Assembly: GCA_027070385.1 (NCBI GenBank)
Contig: JALXDW010000105.1
Coordinates: 1 to 7,830 of the forward strand
Direction of reading: 5' to 3'
DNA: 7,830 nucleotides
DNA from: Chromatiales bacterium
GTDB lineage: Bacteria > Pseudomonadota > Gammaproteobacteria > UBA6429 > Thiohalophilaceae
Shown: positions 1-7,141 of the stretch, piece by piece
Position numbering within the stretch: the stretch's first letter is position 1
How the letters are laid out: the number at the start of each line of letters is the position of its first letter
Notes under the pieces: model-generated
Database searches by the model: none
The model's input: only the letters and a program-made list of their open reading frames with translations
Told to the model about the DNA's origin: nothing
Translations under genes and position numbers: made by a program

Positions 1-1235
1 ATGGCTTCCGGCTTGGAATCAGTTTCCATACGAATACGACTGGCGGCTTCGTCAATCAGGTCAATCGCTTTATCCGGCAGCTGTCGATCTGAAATATAAC
101 GATGTGACAAAGTTGCTGCGGCAATAATAGCCGGATCAGTGATATCCACACCGTGGTGTACTTCATACTTTTCTTTTAAGCCACGTAAAATCGCAATGGT
201 ATCTTCAACACTGGGCTCATCCACCTGCACTTTTTGGAAACGTCGTTCAAGTGCAGCATCTTTTTCAATGTATTGGCGATATTCATCCAGTGTTGTAGCA
301 CCAATACAATGCAATTCACCTCGCGCTAGTGCTGGCTTTAACATATTACCGGCATCCATCGCGCCTTCGGCTTTACCGGCTCCGACCATGGTATGAATTT
401 CATCAATAAACAGGATAACCTGACCTTCTTGTTTGGCCAAATCAGTCAATACCGCTTTTAAACGTTCTTCAAAATCACCACGGAATTTTGCCCCGGCTAA
501 CAAGGCACCTAAATCCAGTGATAAGACCCGTTTATTTTTTAAACCTTCAGGGACTTCACCATTAATAATACGCTGCGCAAGACCTTCGACAATCGCAGTT
601 TTACCCACACCTGGCTCACCGATTAAAACCGGATTGTTTTTAGTGCGACGTTGCAATACCTGAATGGCCCGACGAATTTCATCATCACGCCCAATAACAG
701 GGTCGAGTTTGCCCTGCTCGGCTCGTTCAGTTAAATCAATGGTATATTTCTCAAGTGCCTGACGTTGTTCTTCTGCATTAGGGTCATCAATGGTTTGCCC
801 ACCACGTACCTGGTCAATGGTTTGTTCCAATGTCTGTTTGGTTGCACCTGCTTTTTTCAGCAATTCACCCAACACGCCTTTGTCTTCAATGGCAGCAAGT
901 ACAAATAGTTCACTGGCGATATATTGATCTTTACGTTGCTGTGCAATTTTATCGGTTAAGTTTAATAACCGTGACAAGTCATTGGATAAATGCACATCAC
1001 CGGTTGCATCACCAATCGTTGGCAGGTTATCGAGTGCTTCACCTAATTGTGAGCGCAACAGATTAATATTCACACCACTTTGCATTAACAAATGACGTAC
1101 GCTGCCACCTTCCTGATCCAGCAAGGCTGTCATCAAATGCACCGGTTCGATGTAGGCATGGTCACGCCCAACGGCCAGACTCTGCGCATCAGCTATTGCA
1201 ACCTGAAATTTGCTTGTTAGTTTATCCATTCTCAT
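1..1235 (-). CDS. clpB: ClpB disaggregase, N-terminal half (cut by left edge)
   Basis: ClpB is the Hsp100 AAA+ disaggregase that works with DnaK/DnaJ/GrpE in the cytoplasm to pull proteins out of heat-induced aggregates. About 411 codons are visible of the roughly 860 usual for the family. In order they hold the Clp N-domain (about 1-145) and the first AAA+ module (about 160-400). The reading stops at [19 protein letters not shown], where the coiled-coil middle domain begins. Visible motifs are Walker A GEPGVGKT with Lys212, Walker B LFIDEIH with Glu279, arginine fingers Arg331/Arg332 in LERRF, and pore loop AGAKFRGDF. All these positions coincide with E. coli numbering. The pore residue is Phe251 where E. 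coli has Tyr. The start at 1235 ([11 protein letters not shown]) matches E. coli MRLDRLTNKFQ and has a GAGG Shine-Dalgarno 8 bases upstream. A heat-shock promoter lies just upstream. The second AAA+ domain is outside the window. Confidence 0.98.
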   Translation of the reverse strand, partial: MRMDKLTSKFQVAIADAQSLAVGRDHAYIEPVHLMTALLDQEGGSVRHLLMQSGVNINLLRSQLGEALDNLPTIGDATGDVHLSNDLSRLLNLTDKIAQQRKDQYIASELFVLAAIEDKGVLGELLKKAGATKQTLEQTIDQVRGGQTIDDPNAEEQRQALEKYTIDLTERAEQGKLDPVIGRDDEIRRAIQVLQRRTKNNPVLIGEPGVGKTAIVEGLAQRIINGEVPEGLKNKRVLSLDLGALLAGAKFRGDFEERLKAVLTDLAKQEGQVILFIDEIHTMVGAGKAEGAMDAGNMLKPALARGELHCIGATTLDEYRQYIEKDAALERRFQKVQVDEPSVEDTIAILRGLKEKYEVHHGVDITDPAIIAAATLSHRYISDRQLPDKAIDLIDEAASRIRMETDSKPEA

Positions 1236-1287
1236 TTTAAAGACCTCATGCACCCATAAATAAATATAAAATTCGTTGTCTTATATT

Positions 1288-1315
1288 TAATAGGGACAAT
1301 AGCTTATAATTCAAG
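1288..1315 (-). promoter_or_regulatory. Sigma-32 (heat-shock) promoter of clpB
   Basis: Read on the minus strand, CTTGAA (1310-1315) is followed after 14 bases by CCCTATTA (1288-1295). This closely fits the RpoH pattern of a CTTGAA -35 box, a spacer of about 13-15 bases and a CCCCAT-type -10 box. It lies in the 108-base gap between the upstream gene and clpB. Predicted transcription would start near 1280 and give a leader of about 45 bases. clpB is a standard RpoH target, which supports the call. The start site itself is inferred. Confidence 0.8.
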
Positions 1316-1343
1316 CCAGCAGGAATAAATAATTTGATATGGA

Positions 1344-2825
1344 TCAAACGAGTGGAAATTTAACATCCGGATAAGGGTGCATCACATCCAGCGGCATACT
1401 GGTTCCCGGATTAATAACAAGCCGTAAATGTTCACGTCTAAATTCACGCGCATTCGGCAAACCACAGGAATGAGCCAATACATTGACCTCATGGTTTACC
1501 CAATGAGCGTAATGATGCACACGTTCGGCTTTATCAGCAACCACCAGTCCTCGTTGCCGCTGCTTGTTATGCGTTGTAATGCCGGTTGGACAGCTATCCT
1601 GATGACACTGCATGGACTGTATACAACCCAATGAAAACATAAAGCCTCGTGCACTGACTATAAAGTCAGCCCCCATACAAAGTGCCCAGGCAACTTTTGC
1701 AGAATGAACCAATTTACCAGAGGCAATCACTTTAATGCGCTCTTTTAAATCATATTCAATCAATGTATCGATTAATATCGGGAGAGACTCATTCAATGGT
1801 AAACCAACGTGGTCAGCTAACAGCTGTGGTGCAGCACCGGTACCACCATCACCACCATCCACAGTAATAAAGTCTGGGGCAAAATCACGACCACGACGAT
1901 GCACTGCTTCACAAATTTCACGCACTGATTCCTCAGACCCTATCACCGCTTTATACCCCACCGGACGACCGGTAACTTCACGAATACGATTAATCATATT
2001 CAACAAATCATCCGCTGATTTAATCTCTTTGTGTCGGTTAGGACTACTGGAAACTTGCCCCTGCGGAATACCACGAATTTCAGCAATTTCTTTGGTAACT
2101 TTATTGCCGGGTAAAACCCCGCCACGTCCTGGTTTGGCACCTTGAGACATTTTAATTTCAAATGCTTTGACATGTTGAGCCACATCTTTCAAACGTTCAT
2201 CACTTAAATTGCCTTCACTATTACGCACACCGTATTTGGCCGTTCCAATCTGAAAGACAATGTCACAACCCCCTTCAAGATGATAGGGTGATAATCCCCC
2301 TTCGCCCGTATTCATCCAGATACCGCTTTTTGCTGCCCCCCTGGACAAAGCTCGCACCGCTGCTGCTGAAATGGCACCGTAACTCATACCGGAAATATTA
2401 AATAACGATTTAGCTTCAAACGGATGTTCGCACTGTGAGCCAATAACACAGCTCGGTGTCGGGGTGTATTCTTCTTCCAATAAGGGATAAGTCGCAGAAA
2501 CAAAGATAATTGAACCCGGCTCACGCAAATCATTAGTTGAGCCAAAACCCAACAATCCACCCAAACCTTTTGCTGTTCGATACACCCAGGCACGAGTCGC
2601 TCGATTAAAGGGCATTTCTTCACGGTCATGAGAAAAGAAATATTGCCTGAAATACTCCCCCAGCTTTTCAAACCGGTAGCGCATTCGACCGACAACAGGA
2701 AAATTACGCCTGACAGTATGTTTGGTTTGGGTAATATCCTGTACATACATCACCGCAAGCCAAACAGCAATAATAATGATAACGGCAAGTACAACTGTCC
2801 AGCTCCAATGGTCTAACCAATCCAT
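1344..2825 (-). CDS. Membrane-anchored FMN-binding glutamate synthase-like protein
   Basis: This 493-residue protein belongs to the 'FMN-binding glutamate synthase family', which resembles the central FMN/iron-sulfur domain of GltB but stands alone. One N-terminal transmembrane helix (about 10-28) is followed by basic residues, so the rest should face the cytoplasm. Residues about 130-480 form the GOGAT-like barrel. The FMN/phosphate loop VDGGDGGTG is at 322-330. A [3Fe-4S] cysteine set with C-x5-C-x4-C spacing (Cys401, Cys407, Cys412, ending CPTG) matches that of glutamate synthases. NTGEGGLSPYH and SQGAKPGRGGVLP are also typical. It lacks the N-terminal Cys glutaminase domain and the C-terminal beta-helix of GltB, and no GltD partner is nearby, so it is unlikely to be a complete glutamate synthase. 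The true substrate and electron partner are unknown. AGGAG lies 6 bases before the ATG. It follows the ZIP gene after 117 bases on the same strand. Confidence 0.9.
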   Translation of the reverse strand: MDWLDHWSWTVVLAVIIIIAVWLAVMYVQDITQTKHTVRRNFPVVGRMRYRFEKLGEYFRQYFFSHDREEMPFNRATRAWVYRTAKGLGGLLGFGSTNDLREPGSIIFVSATYPLLEEEYTPTPSCVIGSQCEHPFEAKSLFNISGMSYGAISAAAVRALSRGAAKSGIWMNTGEGGLSPYHLEGGCDIVFQIGTAKYGVRNSEGNLSDERLKDVAQHVKAFEIKMSQGAKPGRGGVLPGNKVTKEIAEIRGIPQGQVSSSPNRHKEIKSADDLLNMINRIREVTGRPVGYKAVIGSEESVREICEAVHRRGRDFAPDFITVDGGDGGTGAAPQLLADHVGLPLNESLPILIDTLIEYDLKERIKVIASGKLVHSAKVAWALCMGADFIVSARGFMFSLGCIQSMQCHQDSCPTGITTHNKQRQRGLVVADKAERVHHYAHWVNHEVNVLAHSCGLPNAREFRREHLRLVINPGTSMPLDVMHPYPDVKFPLV

Positions 2826-2898
2826 GTTTCACTCCTGTGGTATTTGTTGGTTTTTCAACCTGTTATATCGACCAAAAGTGAAATTAGTTTAGGATGAA

Positions 2899-2917
2899 AA
2901 CCGCCGTAGAGGCCGTT
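2899..2917 (-). terminator. Weak hairpin after the ZIP gene, possible terminator
   Basis: On the minus strand AACGGCC and GGCGGTT form a 7-base stem with one G-G mismatch around a 5-base loop. Only a short T run (TTTTC, partly inside the stem) follows. It begins about 25 bases after the ZIP stop codon, a suitable place for a terminator or attenuator before the next gene. The stem is imperfect and the T tract poor, so read-through is likely and the call is tentative. Confidence 0.3.
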
Positions 2918-2942
2918 GAGCTTTCCAATACAATGATAAGCC

Positions 2943-3722
2943 TTAATGTAACTGCGCATGTGCGATATAGATAATGATCACACCTGCACTGATTAACAAC
3001 ATTTGCTGAATTCCAACCGAAAGTTGGGTGCGTTTATGCAAACCGGGAATCAAATCCGCCACCGCAATATAAATAAAACTGGCAGCAGCAATGGCCAATA
3101 CATAAGGTAAATAGGTTTCAAGGTTCGCAAGGCTGTAATAGGCCAATAATGCACCAACAACAGTCGTTAAACTGGCCAGCACATTAAATATCAATGCTTT
3201 TGAACGTGAAAAACCACTGTTTAACAAAACCGCAAAATCACCCACTTCCTGAGGAATTTCATGCGTTGCCACCGCAACACTGGTTACAATACCCAAGTGA
3301 ATATCACTCATAAAGGCAGCAGCAATAAGAACGCCATCTATAAAATTGTGAATTCCATCACCAATTAATACCAGTGTACCGGCTGCCTTATGTGAATGTT
3401 CCAAATGTTCCGGGTGTGCTTCGCAATGGTCGGTATGACAATGTCGCCAGATGACCAACTTTTCCATCACAAAAAAAGCCAACAAACCCAGCAGAATCGT
3501 CATACCCAGGTGATGCACATCAAGCTTGAATCGCCCTTCAAGGCTATGCGGAATTAACGCTAAAAAAGCCGCACCCAATAAAGCACCTATCGCAAAACTG
3601 ACAAAATGGGGAATAAGTCGTGTACGCAATTTATCCGGCAACAATAGAAAAGTAGAGGCGGCAATAACACTAAGTAATCCGCCTAATAAGCTGAATATTA
3701 TAATCCATACCAATAAGCTCAT
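2943..3722 (-). CDS. ZIP-family divalent metal transporter
   Basis: This is an inner-membrane ZIP (SLC39-type) protein that most likely imports zinc, or another divalent cation such as iron or manganese. From the ATG at 3722 it has 259 residues and about eight hydrophobic segments (near 3-25, 38-58, 72-92, 117-137, 144-166, 174-196, 206-226 and 238-255). The metal-site motifs are HNFIDG (His125, Asn126, Asp129) in the fourth helix and HEIPQE (His154, Glu155, Glu159) in the fifth. The loop between helices 3 and 4 (about 94-111) carries seven His and two Cys, the usual metal-rich loop. Eukaryotic LIV-1-type members usually have HExPHE, and here Gln replaces that second His. A GTG at 3737 is in frame, but it overlaps the only Shine-Dalgarno-like stretch (GAAAGGTGG), so the ATG at 3722, 11 bases after AGGTGG, is the better start. 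Substrate is not decided by sequence. I saw no obvious Zur box. Confidence 0.9.
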   Translation of the reverse strand: MSLLVWIIIFSLLGGLLSVIAASTFLLLPDKLRTRLIPHFVSFAIGALLGAAFLALIPHSLEGRFKLDVHHLGMTILLGLLAFFVMEKLVIWRHCHTDHCEAHPEHLEHSHKAAGTLVLIGDGIHNFIDGVLIAAAFMSDIHLGIVTSVAVATHEIPQEVGDFAVLLNSGFSRSKALIFNVLASLTTVVGALLAYYSLANLETYLPYVLAIAAASFIYIAVADLIPGLHKRTQLSVGIQQMLLISAGVIIIYIAHAQLH

Positions 3723-3850
3723 TTGTTCAACCACCACCTTTCAATTTAAAAAATTACAAACACCGTAGAACCGGCTCATATTAACGCCATTTTATCGAAT
3801 AAGCGAAAATAAAAAACCGTCTGTAGCAAAGAGCAATATGCCCCCGCTCG

Positions 3851-4627
3851 TTATCTGAGCCAGATCATACTCGCCATTCGCCCCGTATGAATACCATCAC
3901 GGCGATAGGAGTAAAAACGTTCACTGTCCTGATAAGTACAAAAATCATCAGTGAATATTTGTTCTTCTTTAAGACCTTGTGCTATTAGTTGCAGCTGTAC
4001 GGCATAAGAAGTGTCAAGCAAATAATGGTTTGTATCTTGTACTGTAAAAGCCTTTTTTAAGATTGTATCCTGTTGCTCAAAAGCATCTTTAACCTCTTGG
4101 CCAACCTGGTACACCTCGCCACTAATCGCCGGGCCAATCCAGACTTGTATATCATCAAGCTGCCCAGCCATTTCCTTTATATAAATCTGCAGTACATTTT
4201 TTAAAATACCATTGGCAATACCTTTCCAGCCCGCATGAGCGGCAGCCACCCAGGTGGCTTGTTTATTGGAAAACAAAACCGGCACACAATCGGCAGTCAT
4301 AACACAACAAATAATATTTTTATCGGTTGTATAGCTTGCGTCGGCTGTAAACGCTTGTTGGTAGTTCTGCGCTGTAACCCGAACCACTTTATGACTGTGT
4401 ACCTGTTCCAGCCAGACAGGTTCACTGGGCAAGGAATAATATTGTTTTAATATGTTTCGGTTTTGTTTGACGTTTACTGGATTATCGTTGACATGTGTGG
4501 CCAGATTCAGTTCATTGTAAGGTGGAGCACTTACCCCCCCTTTACGTGTCGTACAGAATGACTGTATTTTTTCTGCAACAACCCAACTTGGGGTGATTAC
4601 TTCGGGACTGTAATGCTTTAAACGCAT
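3851..4627 (-). CDS. pgeF: PgeF/YfiH-type laccase-domain protein
   Basis: This is a 258-residue cytoplasmic protein of the YfiH/DUF152 (Cu-oxidase_4) family. Members have been described as the peptidoglycan editing factor PgeF, which removes wrong residues from muropeptide precursors, and as purine nucleoside phosphorylases/adenosine deaminases (human FAMIN relatives). The metal-binding triad is visible: His77 in EQVHSHK, Cys114 in MTADCVPVL and His131 in AAAHAGWKG. Other family blocks are CTTRKGGVSAPPYNELNL (25-42), IGPAIS (164-169) and the C-terminal FYSYRRDGIHTGR (238-250). Length is normal. The ATG lies inside the end of rluD (10-base overlap), so the two are probably translationally coupled. 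The rluD-pgeF pair is widely conserved in gammaproteobacteria. Downstream on the same strand come the ZIP gene and then the GOGAT-like gene, instead of clpB directly. Confidence 0.95.
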   Translation of the reverse strand: MRLKHYSPEVITPSWVVAEKIQSFCTTRKGGVSAPPYNELNLATHVNDNPVNVKQNRNILKQYYSLPSEPVWLEQVHSHKVVRVTAQNYQQAFTADASYTTDKNIICCVMTADCVPVLFSNKQATWVAAAHAGWKGIANGILKNVLQIYIKEMAGQLDDIQVWIGPAISGEVYQVGQEVKDAFEQQDTILKKAFTVQDTNHYLLDTSYAVQLQLIAQGLKEEQIFTDDFCTYQDSERFYSYRRDGIHTGRMASMIWLR

Positions 4628-5595
4628 GCCGGTTCAAGTTGGGTTAATAATTTTTGAATATCATCGGCCAATGGTGCCTGCCATTGCAGCTGTTCGTGTG
4701 TCAGCGGGTGCGTTAAAGTCAGTTGATAAGCATGCAGTGCCTGGCGTTTAAACTGTTGAATCGCCTCACGCAGAGTATTGCTGCATTGTTTGGGAAGGCG
4801 GACTCGCCCTCCGTAAACCATATCCCCCACAATAGGGTAATGAATGTGTGCCATGTGTACCCGGATCTGATGGGTACGGCCCGTTTCCAGTTTGACATCC
4901 AACAAGGTATACCCGTGATAGCGTTGCCGAATGCGGTAATGGGTAACGGCATGTTTTACACCACTATCCAGTTCACCCCGAACGGCCATGCGCTTTCGAT
5001 CAACTTTATGTCGCCCAATCGGGGCGTCAATCGTACCGCCGGCTGTCATTTCCCCTTGAACCAACGCAATATACTCCCGCGTGATCTCTCTTGCTTGTAA
5101 TTTTTCAACCAAATAACAGTGGGCGCGGAGCGTTTTAGCGACCACCATCACCCCGGAGGTGTCTTTATCCAGGCGGTGTACCACACCTGCACGTGGCAGG
5201 TTAACAGCAGCAGGCACATGATGCAGTAAGGCATTACAAAGGGTACCATTGGCATGGCCGGGTGCAGGATGTACGACCATACCAACCGGTTTATTAATGA
5301 CAAGAATTTCGTCATCTTCAAACAAAATATCCAGCGGGATATTCTCCGGCTGCCAAACAACTTCAACCTCTGATTCAACCATAACCACCACCGTTTCACC
5401 GGTGTGTACTTTATCTTTTGGCTTGCGTTGCTGCTGTTCAACCGTTACCCGCCCAGACTGAATCCATTGCTTTAAGCGGGCACGTGAATACTGCTCAAAT
5501 AACTTGCTTAGTACCTGGTCGAGACGCATCCCGGTCAGAGCCTTTGGAACGAGGGCTTCCAGACGTTGTTGTTTTTCTAACGGTTTTGAGGGCAT
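4618..5595 (-). CDS. rluD: 23S rRNA pseudouridine synthase RluD
   Basis: RluD converts uridines 1911, 1915 and 1917 in helix 69 of 23S rRNA (E. coli numbering) to pseudouridine and is the family member most needed for growth and 50S assembly. The 325 residues contain an N-terminal S4 RNA-binding domain (about 20-75, MRLDQVLSKLFEQYSRARL) and the RluA-type catalytic domain (about 90-310). Catalytic Asp143 sits in HRLDKDTSG. NKPVGMVVHPAPGH and GRTHQIRVHMAH (239-250) are also family signatures. Alignment with E. coli RluD is close throughout, and the ITREY and DIPLDI-like blocks favour RluD over RluA or RluC. The ATG at 5595 has no clear Shine-Dalgarno sequence. The next Met (residue 23) would cut into the S4 domain, so the upstream start is kept. 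It is divergent from bamD, the same arrangement as in E. coli, and overlaps pgeF downstream. Confidence 0.96.
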   Translation of the reverse strand: MPSKPLEKQQRLEALVPKALTGMRLDQVLSKLFEQYSRARLKQWIQSGRVTVEQQQRKPKDKVHTGETVVVMVESEVEVVWQPENIPLDILFEDDEILVINKPVGMVVHPAPGHANGTLCNALLHHVPAAVNLPRAGVVHRLDKDTSGVMVVAKTLRAHCYLVEKLQAREITREYIALVQGEMTAGGTIDAPIGRHKVDRKRMAVRGELDSGVKHAVTHYRIRQRYHGYTLLDVKLETGRTHQIRVHMAHIHYPIVGDMVYGGRVRLPKQCSNTLREAIQQFKRQALHAYQLTLTHPLTHEQLQWQAPLADDIQKLLTQLEPACV

Positions 5596-5613
5596 AAGGT
5601 TATCAGAACAATC

Positions 5614-5701
5614 TTTTAAGTATTTTGTTAAATGTTACGGGGTCAGGCATTTAATCTGGCGACTCATCAGAGTATACTGCATCCTTCGTCATTACTTAAA
5701 A
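5614..5701. repeat. 9-base inverted repeat spanning the rluD-bamD gap
   Basis: TTTTAAGTA at 5614-5622 is exactly complementary to TACTTAAAA at 5693-5701, with 70 bases between. The arms lie just inside the two divergent genes and bracket the promoter region. They are AT-rich and may be coincidental, or could be paired binding sites. No function is assigned. Confidence 0.35.
5673..5678 (+). promoter_or_regulatory. Possible bamD -10 box in the divergent region
   Basis: TATACT matches the sigma-70 -10 consensus at five of six bases and lies 40 bases before the bamD ATG. The best -35 choice at normal spacing (TTTAAT, 5650-5655) is poor. Because GTATAC is self-complementary, the minus strand also reads TATACT here (5672-5677), so the same spot could serve rluD, again without a good -35. 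I found no convincing sigma-E promoter for bamD. This is a suggestion only. Confidence 0.3.
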
Positions 5702-5718
5702 TAAAGCATTAAAACATT

Positions 5719-6507
5719 ATGAATCTATCCCGTTGTAAACGTTTTTTGTTAAATACCTTGTTAATATCCGTAACCCTGTTCATTCTTCAGGGCTGTGCCG
5801 GACTGGATAGTGAAGCATTACCAGAAGACATTAGTGCAGCCGAACTTTACAAAGAAGCCAAAAAACACCTGAATGAAAGTAATTACGAAGAAGCAATTAA
5901 GCTCTACGAACAAATCGAGTCCCGTTTCCCTTACGAAAAATACGCTGAACGGGCACAACTGGAAATAGCGTATGCTTATTATAAAGACAATGAACCTGAA
6001 ACGGCCATTTTAGCGGCAGACCGTTTTATCAAGTTGCACCCCAACCATCCTAATGTCGACTACATGTATTACCTGAAAGGCCTGGCTGCCTTTGATGTGA
6101 ACAGCTCGTTTTTTAGTAAACTTTTCAACCAGGATGCCGCTGAACGCGACCCCAAGGCAGCACGGCAGGCTTTCCAATATTTTGCAGAGCTGGTCAAACG
6201 CTTCCCTAAAAGCCAGTATCGTGCTGATGCAATCAAACGCATGAAGCTTTTGCGTGATAATCTGGCACGCTATGAAATTTTTGTTGCCAAATACTATATG
6301 AAACGAAATGCATACCTGGCAGCGGTTAATCGCGCTAAATATGTAATTCAGCATTATCCGAAAACAAAATCAATTCCTGATGCACTGGCTATTATGGTAC
6401 AGGGATATCGGAAATTGGGCCTGAAAAAACTGGAAAAAGATGCTTTACGGGTACTGCAATTAAATCACCCCAATCACCCGGCAACATTGAATGCGATGCA
6501 AAACTAA
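5719..6507 (+). CDS. bamD: Outer membrane assembly lipoprotein BamD
   Basis: BamD (YfiO/ComL) is the essential lipoprotein partner of BamA in the Bam complex, which folds beta-barrel proteins into the outer membrane. It is anchored to the inner leaflet of that membrane and faces the periplasm. The 262 residues start with a basic stretch and hydrophobic helix (about 7-23), followed by lipobox LQGC, which makes Cys26 the lipidated first residue. Ala at +2 is compatible with outer-membrane sorting. The mature part is TPR-like helices: AELYKEAKKHLNESNYEEAI, a YPF-type FPYEKYAERAQLEIAYAYYKDN block, DRFIKLHPNHPNVDYMYYLKGL, then RDPKAARQAFQYFAELVKRFP. All align with E. coli BamD (245 residues), with a slightly longer C-terminus. 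No strong Shine-Dalgarno precedes the ATG, but the signal peptide fixes the start. It is divergent from rluD and convergent with glnB, so it is probably a single-gene transcript. Confidence 0.97.
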   Translation: MNLSRCKRFLLNTLLISVTLFILQGCAGLDSEALPEDISAAELYKEAKKHLNESNYEEAIKLYEQIESRFPYEKYAERAQLEIAYAYYKDNEPETAILAADRFIKLHPNHPNVDYMYYLKGLAAFDVNSSFFSKLFNQDAAERDPKAARQAFQYFAELVKRFPKSQYRADAIKRMKLLRDNLARYEIFVAKYYMKRNAYLAAVNRAKYVIQHYPKTKSIPDALAIMVQGYRKLGLKKLEKDALRVLQLNHPNHPATLNAMQN

Positions 6508-6522
6508 AGCGATACGGGGAAT

Positions 6523-6539
6523 AATGGCTTATTGCCATT
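6523..6539. terminator. Hairpin between convergent bamD and glnB
   Basis: AATGGC (6523-6528) pairs perfectly with GCCATT (6534-6539) around the 5-base loop TTATT. It lies in the 40-base gap between two genes that end facing each other, where a shared terminator is expected. Neither strand has a real T tract after the stem, so it would be a weak intrinsic terminator at best, or simply a 3' end stabiliser. Confidence 0.35.
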
Positions 6540-6547
6540 GACCAGGC

Positions 6548-6913
<366 letters not shown>

Positions 6914-6919
6914 TTACAA

Positions 6920-6946
6920 ATTGTATTTTTATGGGCGCTCTGCCAA
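6920..6946 (-). promoter_or_regulatory. Candidate sigma-70 promoter of glnB
   Basis: On the minus strand TTGGCA (6941-6946, five of six bases of TTGACA) and TACAAT (6920-6925, five of six of TATAAT) are separated by 15 bases, slightly short of the ideal 17. The -10 box lies 33 bases before the glnB ATG at 6886. I found no sigma-54 -24/-12 pair in this stretch. Confidence 0.4.
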
Positions 6947-6967
6947 CACGCCGGGTCATGGCGTTTA

Positions 6968-6997
6968 TTGACAGAAATCTTTCCATTTATTTAGAAA
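6968..6997 (+). promoter_or_regulatory. Possible nadE-directed promoter
   Basis: A perfect -35 hexamer TTGACA (6968-6973) points toward nadE. The best -10 at acceptable spacing is TAGAAA (6992-6997, 18 bases, four of six matches). This would leave a leader of about 140 bases. The -10 region falls inside the AT-rich palindrome at 6986-7008. The call rests mostly on the -35 box. Confidence 0.3.
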
Positions 6998-7008
6998 TTT
7001 CAAATAAA
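6986..7008. repeat. 23-base AT-rich near-palindrome, possible operator
   Basis: Arms TTTATTT (6986-6992) and AAATAAA (7002-7008) are exact complements. They enclose one unpaired A and the self-complementary core GAAATTTC (6994-7001). It lies near the middle of the 255-base glnB-nadE gap and overlaps the possible nadE -10 region. No T run follows on either strand, so a regulator site is more likely than a terminator. It matches no nitrogen or NAD regulator motif that I recognise. Confidence 0.45.
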
Positions 7009-7065
7009 GTGAGATTAACTGCATTTTATTCGAATTACCATAGCTAAAATAGTCTCTTATGGCCG

Positions 7066-7079
7066 TTCAATGGATTGAA
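7066..7079. repeat. Short palindrome upstream of nadE
   Basis: TTCAAT (7066-7071) and ATTGAA (7074-7079) are exact complements around a GG centre, a compact dyad of the size bound by dimeric helix-turn-helix regulators. It ends about 60 bases before the nadE ATG. It does not resemble the E. coli NadR site (TGTTTA-N6-TAAACA). Function unknown. Confidence 0.4.
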
Positions 7080-7141
7080 TCTCGCAACTTTGTCAGGATT
7101 TTGGCAAAATACATCTTTTACTCCCAGAATCAGGAAACGAA

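Noticed and set aside
1236..1258. Tiny open frames ahead of clpB (ATG GGT GCA TGA, and a 5-codon frame whose stop overlaps the clpB ATG)
   Set aside because: Neither has its own Shine-Dalgarno, and the second contains the clpB ribosome-binding site itself. They are most simply chance in a short AT-rich leader.
1735..2145. A 136-codon open frame on the plus strand inside the GOGAT-like gene
   Set aside because: It lies fully antisense to a gene with clear family motifs, its translation has no recognisable domain, and the opposite frame explains the base composition.
1344..3722. The ZIP/GOGAT-like pair as a recently mobile island
   Set aside because: No transposase, flanking direct repeats, tRNA or clear change of base composition is visible. 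Vertical inheritance in its own lineage is equally likely.
3800..3835. T6 run downstream of pgeF on the minus strand as an intrinsic terminator
   Set aside because: The sequence before the T run (GCTACAGACGG) has no complementary arm that would form a stable hairpin, so a terminator cannot be supported.
7097..7120. TTGGCA near nadE as part of a sigma-54 promoter
   Set aside because: There is no GC element at the correct -12 spacing after the GG, on this strand or near the TTGGCA ahead of glnB.
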